A DNA stretch of 64,000 nt, taken from the NCBI RefSeq assembly GCF_004193775.1, contig NC_041004.1, forward strand, positions 3,114,718-3,178,717. Direction: 5' to 3'. Shown piece after piece: positions 22,905-34,900 of the stretch. Within the stretch, counting starts at the first letter, position 1. Each line of letters starts with the position of its first letter. Both the position numbers and the translations under genes were made by a program. The notes below the pieces were generated by a model. It searched no databases and was not told the origin of the DNA. It was given only the letters and a program-made list of their open reading frames with translations. The stretch comes from Glycine soja (Eukaryota; Streptophyta; Magnoliopsida; Fabales; Fabaceae).

Positions 22905-24600
22905 TGATTGCAAACAGCTGAAAGCTAGGGTTGCAGACGAAGGAACAGAAACGACCTGCGGAAGTGAGAGGAGACATTTTATAACTTCGTGTTGGTCAAG
23001 GAAAAGTCTGCCTTTGAATTTGGGCGTGGCCCATTCAGTTTTGCCGCTACACCCATTGGGCCTTTGTGTTTTGTAGGCCGAGCTAGTCCATTTATATATG
23101 GTAGTTGCTATTGGTCCCACTCGCATGGCTAATGGCCCCTACCATGGAACTCTACTTTTTTATTTCGAAAATGTCCTTCTTATGGAATCATGGTTCCATT
23201 GTAAGTCATGCAAAGTAGAACCATACTTCCATTGTATAAGTGGGGGTGTGAAAAAAAAATATACAACGAAAATATGATTCTATTGTACAATTTTTTTTTT
23301 GCATAAAAAATATAAAGAAAATATGATTCCATTTTATTGAATATATAAAATGGAATCATATTTCTGTCACATAATTTTTTTTACCACCACTTAATTCAAT
23401 GGAAATACATTTTTGTGCAGACAAATATCACTGCCCCATATGTGGAAATATGATTTCATTACTTGAGTTGGGTGCGAGTTCAATTGTTGTTGCAATCGAA
23501 TAAAAGGAAGGAGTTTCTGGCGGCATGGTGGTGTTTGGAAAAGATGGTGAGGACACACGGTAGCACAAATGAAGGTGCAGGGGTGGTTTTGCGACAGGCA
23601 CAAGACTGGAGTCGGGAGTGACGTTGGGATTGTTGAGTTCAACTTTGGTTGGGATGGGGCATGCACGGTGGTTTTGGTATTTGTGAGTGGTAGTGGTACG
23701 TGACATGGAGGAGGAGGAGGAGGGAAATCGTGCACGCGAGGATGTTTGATGATGATAATGATGATGGTGATGGTTACATGATTATGGTGTTTAAATCTAG
23801 GTAGAGGGGATGGGTTGGGTGGGGGAGAAAAGAAGGTGAATGTGAAGAGAAATGGTAAGATGGTTTTTTCTCATGTTTGTAGGGGACATTATCAACTCCC
23901 TTTATATATTTTGGGTTGTAGTATGAAATTCTACGGAGGGGATTACTATTCACCCCTCAAATGACTATTTAAACCCCCATCTTTTGAGTTTATTATGGAT
24001 CTATATAACCCCAATCAATGTTGTATAAAATGCGAGTAAACTCGTTGTCATATGAGTTATGATCTTGGGAGCTACTATCAAGCCAACTCAAGTGAAAGAT
24101 CGGATAAACTACAACACAATCATGGAATGCAAGTTTATTTGCGAGAATAGAGGAACATCAATTGTTCCATTCCCAATGGTGGGTGCACAACTTTCATCAA
24201 AGGTGTCATCTTCGTTGTTGGCCCACTCAATCGTTGTTGATGTTTTTGTCACCGGTTTTCACTAACACTTCTATCACCGTTGCCGGTTGTCACTGACTCT
24301 AACAATGTTGTTTGGATTTGTTGTTGTCATTGATGTTGTTGTTGGTCCTGATGTCACCATTGTCATAGCCAACGAATGTGTCATCTATTTTTGTTGCCTG
24401 TAGTGTTGCATGTTGATGTTGTTTGGTGTGTGGAAGGTGACTTTGTTTCTATGTTGTATGAGCATATTATCTTTTTTTTTTGTGTTTAGGTCTCATCAAT
24501 GTTGTTTTGAATAAGCTTGTTATTTTCCTTGTCTATATTATTTTTGGCAATTGCTATTAACACTTTCCTTTCATGCTAATGCACTTCCCCCCTTACTTTT
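22905..24600. other. MAP1A upstream region and intergenic DNA
   Basis: Holds the presumed MAP1A 5' UTR and promoter at its left edge. From 23130 to 23460 many 'ggaatcat'/'atgattcca' phrases repeat in both orientations, including a perfect 15-bp inverted repeat around 23314-23352 (atgattccattttat and its complement). GTT/GTTGTT-rich low-complexity sequence covers about 24220-24440. No convincing gene. Confidence 0.5.
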
Positions 24601-24944
24601 AGTTAGGGCTAGCAAAATGGACAGGTTGGGTTTGCCCGACCTCATCCATCGAGCCAAACAGTACAATCGGGTTGACCCAAGCTTGGCCCATATTCTTGCA
24701 GGCTGGGATTTCTTAGGCTCAGCCCAGCCCTGCATCAGGTTGTTGTTGGAATATCGACAAGTGTATCGATTCGTACAAGTAGTATATAAAGCGGTAAGAT
24801 CGAGTATCCTATCCTCAAGGAATTTGTTTCACCTAGACCATGTATATTCAGTATGTAAACACTTATAAGGATTGAAATAAAGCAAATGTTGAGTTCTGCA
24901 CTACTAATCTATTTGAACAAGAAACAGAATATTTAAAGATATAG

Positions 24945-25530
24945 AATACTCCATCCTTGCCCTAGATTTTGAATGAAATTCTCTCCTTGCTGGTAACCTG
25001 AAAAGCCGCCTAAATGAAAGCCTTGTCTATTTTGATTCCCCATGTAGTTTACTTTAGCAGAATCATCTTGGGGTATACAATAGCTGGATTCATGAGCTCC
25101 TCCACAAATACTGCAGCCTCTAACTTGCATAACAACTGAATGAAAAGGCTGGGCCACTTGTAGCTGTGTTGGCAATTTGCTAAGTGTTTCAATGAGTGAT
25201 TCCAGCTGCTTAGCTAACAACTTATTTTGTTCCAACAATGTGTCTTGTGAAGAGAGTTCCAACAGGCTTCGTTTGGTGGGTATATGTGTTCTATCACGCA
25301 AAATAGCATGATCACTAACAGCCATGTTCTTAATGAGCTCCATTGCTTCCTCTGGAGTTTTCAACTTAATCTTTCCTCTAGTAGAAGCGTCTAACAATTG
25401 CTTGGATTGTGGTCTCAAACCATCAGTGAAGATATTCAACTGAATAGGTTTAGTGAATCCATGAGTAGGTGTCTTCTACGGCAAGCCATGAAATCTTTAT
25501 AGCGCTTCACTCAAAGACTCATCCGAAATC
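24945..25530 (-). pseudogene. Ty3/gypsy (Athila/Tat type) gag fragment
   Basis: Reading the minus strand from about 25530 gives a gag-like segment ('LSEAL', then 'HGFTKPIQLNIFTDGLRPQS', a glutamate/lysine-rich helix region) and a zinc-knuckle-like 'CSICGGAHESSYC' (CX2CX3HX4C). Two in-frame stops lie at its start, near 25500 and 25480. The longest clean frame runs 25439-24933. No LTRs, protease or pol lie beside it, so this is an isolated piece. Sequences like 'gacaggttgggtttgcccga' (24618) and 'gggttgggttgacccacc' (25843) flank it at a distance and could be remnants of a carrier. Confidence 0.7.
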
Positions 25531-25936
25531 TTTATAACAAATATGTTTTATAAGTATATACAAGTAGCTAGCTTCTATATGGTGTGAATTTTATTTAGTT
25601 AGTAGTTTGACTAGTTTCGACATGTGCAACTACAACTGGCAATGCTAACCATTTTTTGTTGTTATGAAGAACATGGACTTTGTGTATTGTCCAAATTAAA
25701 AGAGAATTGTGTTGGAATGTGTTTTTTTTAAAATTTATTTTTCTTTACATTTTTATTTTAGGTGGATCACCACTTTAACCCATCAACCTATTATTATGGA
25801 CTAAGTCAAGTTGACATTTTTTAGGCTCACCAACAAGTCAATCGGGTTGGGTTGACCCACCTTTGAACAACAAGTTTTGTGTTAAAAAGAAACTATGTTT
25901 ACTCATTAACAAAATTTGATAATGTTTATTTTTTTA

Positions 25937-26231
25937 GGCTTAAATATATTTTTTATCCTTGCAAATTAGTATTTTTTTCATTTTTGTCCCTATAATTTTT
26001 CTTTCATTTTAGTCCTTGCAAAATACTTTTGTTTTATCTATCGTCCTTAAAGCTTTAGATAACACTTTTGACAATAAAAAAGAGCTTTGAATAGTGAAAA
26101 AATGTTATCTAAAACACTCTAACGACAAAAAATAAAACAAACACATTTTACAATGACTAAAATGATTTTTTTTTGCAGGGACTAAAATAAAAAAAATGTT
26201 AAATTGTAGGAACCAAAAATGTATTTAAGCC
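25937..26231. mobile_element. Mutator-like MITE, about 295 bp
   Basis: The left end 'ggcttaaatatattttttat' pairs with the reverse complement of the right end (ggcttaaatacatttttgg), and the arms continue through 'tttttgtccct...ttttagtccttgcaaaa' motifs for about 70 bp. The flanks give an 8-of-9 match of T-rich sequence (ending at 25936 and starting at 26232), in keeping with a 9-bp Mutator-type duplication. Confidence 0.65.
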
Positions 26232-26431
26232 TTTTTTTTAAAGGTTGATAATGTTTAATTTTGAATAACTGAAAATATAGTATGTGTCCCCAACACATTT
26301 AGACATAAATGTAAGATTTGCTTGAGTCCATACTTGGAGGCAACTCAAACACTAAAATAGGGAGAATATATTGAACACAATATAGAGAACCTTGAACAAA
26401 TGGTCCTCATTGGAAGGTGGCACACACGTAA

Positions 26432-27028
26432 GGTCGGTCCTGAGGTTTTTTGTGTCTTGGGCAAACTAAAAAAAATTACGTCCTCATAATTATTGAAGTA
26501 TTGTTGGCCTTGAAATTCTTTGTTGCAAAACTCATTAATAATTCATTCACAATCAAGATTATTTAAAGCAACAATAACATGGATAGATAGTTATTATTAT
26601 TCTAAAAGTCATTATTAATGATGACATGAATAGTTAATAATCCATACAAAATCATTTAAAACAAAATAAAATTATTTAATCTACCTTATGACATAGTAGA
26701 CCAGGAATAAAATTTTGACATTTTCACTTATTCTAAAGGAGTTTAAGAAAATTGAAAATGTTAAAATTATATTTGTGATTTACTGTCACAAGGTGGATCA
26801 ATTAATTTTGCTTTCCTTAAAATGATTTTGTAAGGATTATTAACCATTCATATTATTGTTAATAAAAACTTTTAGAATAATATTAATTGTTCATGTTAAC
26901 TTCAAATATTATGAATTATTAACGAATTATTAATGAGTTTTGTAACAAAACAAATTCAAGATGAACAATATTTCAATAATTATGAATTAGTATTTTTTTT
27001 AATTTTCTCAAGACACCAAAGATCGATC
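26432..27028. mobile_element. Foldback element with inverted-repeat arms of about 250 bp
   Basis: The left arm (26432 to about 26690) and right arm (about 26790 to 27028) are near reverse complements. Matching blocks include 'ttgtgtcttg...caaactaaaaaaaat', 'cataattattgaagtattgtt' (left) against its complement near 26960-26985, and 'caaaactcattaataattc' (left) against 'gaattattaatgagttttg' (right). The centre is about 100 bp. Non-coding. The outer tips read 'ggtcggtcctgagg' and 'gatcgatctcatgacg'. Confidence 0.7.
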
Positions 27029-27360
27029 TCATGACGAGACTTAAGAATTATCATGTTTTAGAAAAAAAATTATATTTTATTGTTTTCCTTTATGTTCATA
27101 GCTTATCCCTGTTTACCTTTGATAGAAATAACTATTTAGGATCAAAATGACATTGCTAAATTATAATATCATATAAAAATTTAATACTTATATAAACTAA
27201 ATAAAAATTTTGGTGTCTCTCTAAATAGGGATCCTAAGCAATCGCCCACCTTGACCATGCTTTGAGTCACCATTGCATATATGATTTGGCCATGACCTCT
27301 TAGAGGCACCATTATTGATTTCAAAATAACTTTGAAATACCTCAGATAAAGAATCTTAGA

Positions 27361-27770
27361 CACAACAAGAAATTGGTGGCGGAAATATTACATTCTTTCA
27401 ATATTCCATCCAAATGGAGTCTGTGACAGATTAACGAGGGATATATTCTCTTGCTAAAAATAAGTCGCAAATTGGCTATAGACATACAGTCCCTTGTAAT
27501 TCCTATGCTAATTTCGTAGACCTTCCTTGCAATTACGTCACAAAATCCCTCACTAATGATATGGTCAAATGCAAATAATTCCTTCGCTAATTAGGGACAA
27601 CGAATCCCTCGCAAATCCTTCATTATTTACGCCACACTAATCCCTCGTGAGCCACTCACAAATCATTACCTATTCCCTCGCCACTTCTTTGGAAATCTCC
27701 CATTTGGTCTTCATTATTCCTCGTTACTCCATCGCAAATATCCCTCGCCATTTCTTCATGCATGAATTTT
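27361..27770 (+). mobile_element. CACTA-type transposon terminus with subterminal repeats
   Basis: It begins 'cacaacaagaaattggtggc', close to the CACTACAAGAAA terminus of this superfamily. It is followed by a dense array of short motifs in both orientations such as 'tccctcgcaaat', 'tccttcgctaatta' and 'aatccctcgc'. Such arrays bind transposase in known CACTA elements. No transposase frame and no opposite end were found, so this is a remnant. Confidence 0.55.
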
Positions 27771-27776
27771 TGCTCG

Positions 27777-29018
27777 ATATTCCATAATCGACATATAGCA
27801 ATAAAATTTATGACTGCCATTAATTTAAGTTAAGTTAATATTCTAACTCCTTAGCTCCATCAAGATTAACTCAAGCATCAAGTTCACAAATCTAAAAATA
27901 GCACAAGCACCAAGAAGTTTTATTCCTAAACTCATCCTATAACATGACAATAAAGCTAAAGCTCCAACTATGTTCATAAGATTTTCTAATCATGAACACA
28001 ACTTTCAATTTTATTAATGGCCAATTAATAGAAAATTTTAGTAATAAAATTAATGACCACTCAAGTTCACCTCTTTATATATACTTAAAAACTCTCTTAA
28101 ATTTATTTTTTTAATAAAAAAAACTCTCTCAAATAATTTATTGTGTTAAAGAGGACTCCCTATTAGTTTGGAACAATATTTAGCAAGGACATCTTCGATG
28201 AGAATTGTTCTTGATCGAAAACTAATAAAATAATAACAATAACATATATACATATAAATATACAAATTATAGCATGTTATTCCAGACAATATGTAATTTA
28301 GAATAATAATAAAATCTATTGTGACTTCATTCCCGAGATTCCATTTGTGCTCCTCTAATAATAAAATCTATCATGAGTTCATTCCCGATTCCCGGGGCTA
28401 TTATAGCATGTTCTTCTGTTTACTTTTTAAAGAATTGTGTTTACTGTACATTTGCGAGAGTGAATTTATAATTAACTTCCTAGTAGTAAGCAGATCATCT
28501 CATTAAATTACTTACAATGGATGACCCAACTCATCGCAAGGTCACCTTAAACATAAGATTCGTCCTACAATCATTGGTAGATCCATGTATAAATCTATGT
28601 GAACAATTTTTTCCACAAAGATAATTTTTTTACTAGAATATATTTAATAATTTATATTTTTCTCTAATAAAAAATGATATAACCCCACAAGATAATTTTT
28701 AAAATGAATTAATGTAAAAAATTATAATAAATAAAAGAAAGAATAAATTGATAATTTTACTATTTTACCTTTCTAATTTTTTATAGTATTGTCAATAAAA
28801 AATCATATAACTTCTTAAAATATGAAAATACATAGATGTTAATTATAATTTGTGAAAGCTTACATATTTTTTTTCATAACATTGCTTATTTTGTAAAAAA
28901 ATATTATATTTTCTTTTATAAAAATATTATAAATTATTTTTTGTCATCATTAAATTCTTTTTCTATATCTGGCATGCCTCAAATATTCCATAATCGACAT
29001 ATAGCAATAAAATTTGTA
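27777..29018 (+). repeat. Pair of about 36-bp direct repeats 1.2 kb apart
   Basis: 'atattccataatcgacatat' and the following 'agcaataaaattt' occur at 27777 and again at 28983, nearly identical. They could be ends of an inserted segment or a short duplication; no other element structure was recognised between them. Confidence 0.5.
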
Positions 29019-31992
29019 ACTGTCAATTAATGATAATTAAATAATATTTTAATTTTTAAATAATATACTAATCCAATATATAAATTTTTAACAATTCTCC
29101 CATCGTTAGACTGGTAACTTAAGTACGTAGAAATTCTCAAATAATTGGATGCAGAGGGCAGAAATCACTTAGTCTGAAAAGGAAATTTACTGAAAATAAT
29201 TTTTAGCAATTTTTAACCGAAAAAATGAAATATCCATAAAACGTAATAAAATAGCAAGAAAATTAGCATCATGTTCTCATTTAATAGTTATATTTGACAG
29301 TAAAGACTAAAATTATTAATGGAATAAAAAATTAAGGACTAAGATTAGTCAAAATTTGATTTAAGAATTAAAAGTGAAAACAAAAAAAAAGTCCAAGGGA
29401 TAAAAAAAATAATTAACCATTATTTTCATGGTTTAGGATTTGATTGGCTTCACGAATAACAAAGCAAATGGAGCATCAATAAACTGAAGCTTTTTGTGTA
29501 TGTGTGTTTTTCTAGCTAATATCCACAATGAGTAAATTAGGTTAACTGAATTCGGAAGAGATAGAGTCCCAAATGCAACCGCTAAATGATTCTTCACTTC
29601 ATTTGTCTTCACTCTCAATTCACAATTGGGACCAAACTTATTTATGCTTCTATTTTTATTTATTGTTTAAAGATTGTAATATTTATATTTTGGGAGAAAC
29701 CATGAATAGATTGGACAAGAACAATTAAACTCTTAAGCTTAAGTTTGTAGCTAATATTTATATTTATTACCCCATATTCTTGCTTAGAATCTCATCAGCA
29801 TTTTGGTAAAAGGAATAAGATTTTATCCTTGAATTTGTCCTGTTGTGATGGTACCCTTTCAAATCCTATTGTGACGGTACCCCTTTCAAAGATATTCAGA
29901 AAACTTAATTAAAAAATATCATGAATATATAGACAAAGATAATAATGATAATAATGGTTCTCTTAAAAAAATAAATACATAAAAATAAAGGTAGGAAGGA
30001 AGATGATACTATTATTTTCATTTGGAAGAAATCCATCTTCATGCCTGCAAATAATTAAAGGAATCATAAGTGTTTTTTTTTTTTAATATCACTCAACCAT
30101 GTTATCATACAAGAATATAATTATTAAATTTACAATACCTATTTTAAAACTTATATTTAAAAATTTTCTAATTAGCAATATAAAAGAATATTATATTCAC
30201 AATACATCAAAATTATAATTATTTGTAATTTTGCTTATAGAAATTCTTTGATTCTTTACCTTATATTTGACATGTGTAGTATTGATAAAGCATGCATGGA
30301 CATATATATGGAAAGTTCATTGAATGTGGCAGATACTGCCGAAATTAACCGCTAAATAATTCTTCACTTTGTCTCCATATGATGATATCATGGTATGTGC
30401 TTTTAATTAGTATTTCATTTACTAGGGAATTGTTATAGTTTTCATTTATCGAATGAAAGACAAAGTTTGCAATTTCCTTTGAGATAGATTAACCCGCTAT
30501 AAATATATAATCCATGCGGTGCCAACAACAACATTGTCGTACGTAACTTGGTTCATTTATTACAAGACTTACATGACTCATTATTAAAAATATCCCACGC
30601 TAAAAATCAACTTTCTCTTATTAATATTTAATACAGTATTATTTTTAGACAAATGCTAATCGATATCTTTTAAAGATTGATTAAAAAACTATTTTTTTAT
30701 TAGAATACATAAAATTATGCCATCCATTTTATATTTTCCAATAATTTTTACAAAATTTTTTAACGATACTTATCGATACTAATTAATTAGCAATATCCTT
30801 ATCTTTATCTAAGTAAAAGTCTTGCCATTAATAATATGTTAATATTATAATACATACTAGTATATGAACCTAATATTCTAATTCACCGTCATGAACCTAA
30901 TTTAATTCCTTCTCTTTAAGGCGGCAAACCGAAATCGGTATGTTTGGAAATACTTGTAATTATGTATGATCGGAGAAAGAAAGGTCTGGCAACAGCTAAA
31001 AAAAAAGGAACTTTAATTAAAAAAATCTCAACAATTTAAGTAAGATTGTTTGATGAATATAATATTTATATTTTTTCAATTAAAGTGTCACGTAAAGTTT
31101 ATTGAAATTAATTATCAATTGAAATTTATATATATTTTAAAAACTAAAAAAACTTTTACAAGTTATAAAAAATATTAATTAAATATGAATGTATTTTATT
31201 AGACTCCTTAAAAAAATTTATTTTTCTTGATTAAATATAAAAAACTTTTATCTATCATTTAAAAGTTTTAATTAAATATTATAATTTTTTTAAAATCCTA
31301 ATTAAATATACTCCCTCTAGTTTGGGAGGGAGCGACATATGTTTTTTGGTTAAATGGAGCTGAGGTAGCAAGTTTGTGCTTTTCAAAATCTTATAATCTG
31401 TAAAAAAGTTCTAAATATTTTAAATTCTTAAAATGTAAAATTTGTTAAAATCCAAATTATAAAATCTTATTCGTAAAAATCCCTTAAATAAATTTAAAAA
31501 AATCATAATATTTCTAATTTTTAAAATTTAAAATTTAGGAGATATTTTTATGCTAAAATAATTTTTAAAATCTCAATACAATACACCTTTATTACTTTTT
31601 TAATTAAATAGACTTCTTAAAAATCCAACCTTTGATCTTTTTAAGTCAAAGCTCAGACAGACTTGGTTGCAGACCCTCCTACCACCTAACCTATTTTCAC
31701 TCTTATTACTATTATTTATAATTTGCAATATACCATTATGCCAATATATAGATAATTTTACTCCATATAATAATAATAATAGTAGTAATAATAATAATAA
31801 TAATAATATACCCCTACATTACATTATTAGTTTCATCATGGACCTAGCTATATTAGAATCCGTGGAGCTTCATATTTTCAAAATCTAGCATATGATGCAT
31901 TGCTAATTGCTAAGCATCACTGTCAATTAAGCTAATAACATGACATTTATATACCTTAAACCATTAATAATTAACATGATGCATCTACTTAA
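29019..31992. other. Gene-poor AT-rich DNA
   Basis: No coding similarity on either strand. A short AAT microsatellite lies at about 31768-31808. The phrase 'aaccgctaaat(g/a)attcttcact' occurs twice (29578 and 30347). Part near 31990 is probably the 3' UTR of the minus-strand pectinesterase. Confidence 0.5.
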
Positions 31993-34900
31993 TTAAATTC
32001 CAGAAGAGAATGGCACCCCTGTAGCAGGAATCCACCTTTCCCCTTGCAGAAACTGGTTCACAGTGAAGGGTGTGGCCTCACTAGCACTCCTCAGCACATG
32101 AAAACCAGGCCAGTTCACCCTATTCTGTGTAGAGGCACCATAACCTGTGTTCAAGTACTCTCCATAGTACAAAGTTGAGAGTGCAAATTCTCCACTCCAT
32201 TCACCCCACCCTCTAGGGTGAACCAAACCATCCAAATCAGTTTTCAGAAACACAGTCCTTGAGTACTTCCTCCAAGGCCTACCAAGAAATGTCTTGAAAG
32301 ATTCCTTGAGTGTGAGAAACTCAGAATCTGGCCTAACCCTGCAGCTTTGGATTGAAATTCCTGTGTTCTTGTTGGGGTCATCTCTTCCTTGTGCTGTGAT
32401 GAAGTTGGATTGGTGGCTCATTGGCTTCCTCACAAAGATGTCACAGTTCTGCAGCACCACTGTTGCATCCCCAAAGATGAAATCAATGGTGCCGTATACA
32501 TAGCAGTCGCGGTAGAATTGACGATTTGAGTGCACGTAGAGAGTGTCTTGGTAGGCTCTGAAGCTGCACCTGTAGAACACTGATAAGTCTGAACTTACCT
32601 TGAGTGCCACTGCTTGGTGCTTCTCTGGGCCAGCACTGTTCTCAAATGTCATGTCTCTGGCCCAGAATCCATCCCCTGATACATCTGTTTCATGTACCAA
32701 ATCATCTTAGCTAAACCTTTGAATCACATTTCAATATTTGATATATGAGCACAATACTTGTAAGAGTGAGTTTTAAATTGTGGTCGCCGTTTCATTCATT
32801 GCATTGCATTGCTTAATATTGTAAAAAATTACAAACAAATCTGATTGATACGAAGATGATCACAATTGCACTCCTAAACATACATTTAATTCTATAGGAA
32901 CAAGAAAAATCTTGGATTACTTTTTGAAAAAAAAAATAGAAATCAATTTTTTTTGGAGTAAAAAGACCATTAAATGAAAAAAAAGACATCATTTATCCAA
33001 TATCAAAGGATTTGAATCAAAATTTTCAGATAGATAAAATAATGATTTAAACATATTGGTTTATCTTAAAAAATGAAAAAAAATAAAATGAATTGATCAC
33101 AAATTATTATAAGATTTTACGATTTTCAATTCTTTTAAAAAGAGATAAAAAAATTGTAGAAAAAATAGAATTTCTATCACCCCAACAAAATCTTCTAATA
33201 TTCTTTGAGAATAAAAATGATTGAACGTCTAAAGACTTGATGCTACAACCGAAATCGCCATCCCAAATTAAACCTTCTAACTAATATTATTTGAGAATAA
33301 AAATGATTGAACGTTTAAAGACCTTGATGATACAACCGAAATCGCCATCCGAATTTTTAACACCTTGCTTAAGTACAATTGATTAAAAGCTTAAGATATA
33401 TTAAAATAATGTAATGATTAAATTCTTACTAAAATTGATTTAATATTATTATCTTCAGTTTTAGACTTTCATACTTTAAAAATAATAAGTGTGTGACCAA
33501 AATGGTATTGATATGATTGTTAAAGGAGTCATTATTACTAAAGTCTAACCATTTTCAATTAAATAAGAATCCATGATTAAAAAACATTTGCTATATCTAT
33601 TCTAATTAAATTCTTGTTCTGTTTGGTTAGATCGTTAGACAAAATTTTCATAGTCTTACCAAATGTGGCTGAGTTCAGAGTGGTAGAACCTTGAACAACA
33701 TTTCTGTTGCCAGTGACAATAGTTTTGTCTATGCCATCTCCTACAAGCATCACATTATGCAGTTTCTGTCCAATTTCCACCTTCTCATGATAGACCCCTG
33801 ATTTTACATGTATTACTGCTCTTGCAGGACGGTTGTGCCCCATTGCAGCAAGTGCATTTACTGCTGCTTGGATTGTTCCGTGTGTCCCTGAACCATCCTG
33901 TGCCACTGTGAAATCTGGCTTATAGCTTGATTCACTCCATGATTCTAAAATACCAGCATAATCTGATTTGGATATTGTTCCCTCAGGTGGTCCTGTACAA
34001 ACAATTAAATAATCGATACAACAAAGAGAAAAAAGACTATGCAGTGACCCTATCAAATAAATTTTATATAATTATAATATATAGTAAGTTTGTTTAACAC
34101 TGTCAATACACATGACCAGTGAATTCTATAACAAAAAATGAAGATATTAATTACTATTGTCATCAATATGGGAATTAACCATCTTATGTTACCATCCTTA
34201 ATTAATTTTATCAATATTTGTTGTTTTTTCACCCAGTAGTACATAAGTGTGTGACCAAAATGGTAGTAGGCATATCAAATGGCAGAGAATATTATCTTTC
34301 CTCTTAAATGGAGAAGACACCAAATAGCTACCAACAAGTTAACAAAACCACTTAAGTAATAGTTATTAGTTTTCTTTTTTTGTTTGCCATCTACTAAGGT
34401 AGACCAAATGAGTTTATTGCATAGCCTAGTCAGAGTGCTTTGATTTCTTTTGTTTGTTTCATTCACTAAAGGACAATATTCTGCCTTCCGTGACATTCTT
34501 CTAACTTCTTTTGCCGAAAAGAGTAAAATCATATAATCCTTTAAGAAATATAGGTGGAGATAAGTTCAAAACATGTAGTTTCTGCAAAAGTAAAAAATCA
34601 AATGAAATGCCTAAAAATACATTAAAGGAGAAAATTAACAATCCAATTAAAAAAATCATTTTACATATTTCTTTTTATATGACTAAATATAATTTGTCCC
34701 TCATCTGAATTTTTCTTATTTCAGTTGTTTTTCATGTTTAAAAGGTTTCATTTTAATTCGTTAAAATGTAATTGTTCTATGATCAGTTGTTTAGACTAAC
34801 AATGTTAATTTTAACTAAAGTGACAAACGTTTATCGGATATAGCATTGCCACGGGACCAAATTGTCCAAGTTAGTTTCATAAAGTGACAAAATAATGACA

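Noticed and set aside
22794..23126. Longer N-terminus for MAP1A, starting upstream of 22904
   Set aside because: The added residues are not typical of MAP1A; the ATG at 22904 gives the normal N-terminus and the zinc finger, and the rest is probably 5' UTR read in frame.
23391..23735. Proline-rich frame of 114 codons on the minus strand
   Set aside because: Low-complexity composition, no recognisable domain, and a second overlapping frame of similar length in the same DNA.
24551..24868. Plus-strand frame of 105 codons
   Set aside because: No recognised domain; it covers repetitive 'ggttgggtttgcccga' sequence typical of transposon-derived DNA.
32294..32503. Plus-strand frame across the pectinesterase exon
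   Set aside because: Shadow of the minus-strand catalytic exon.
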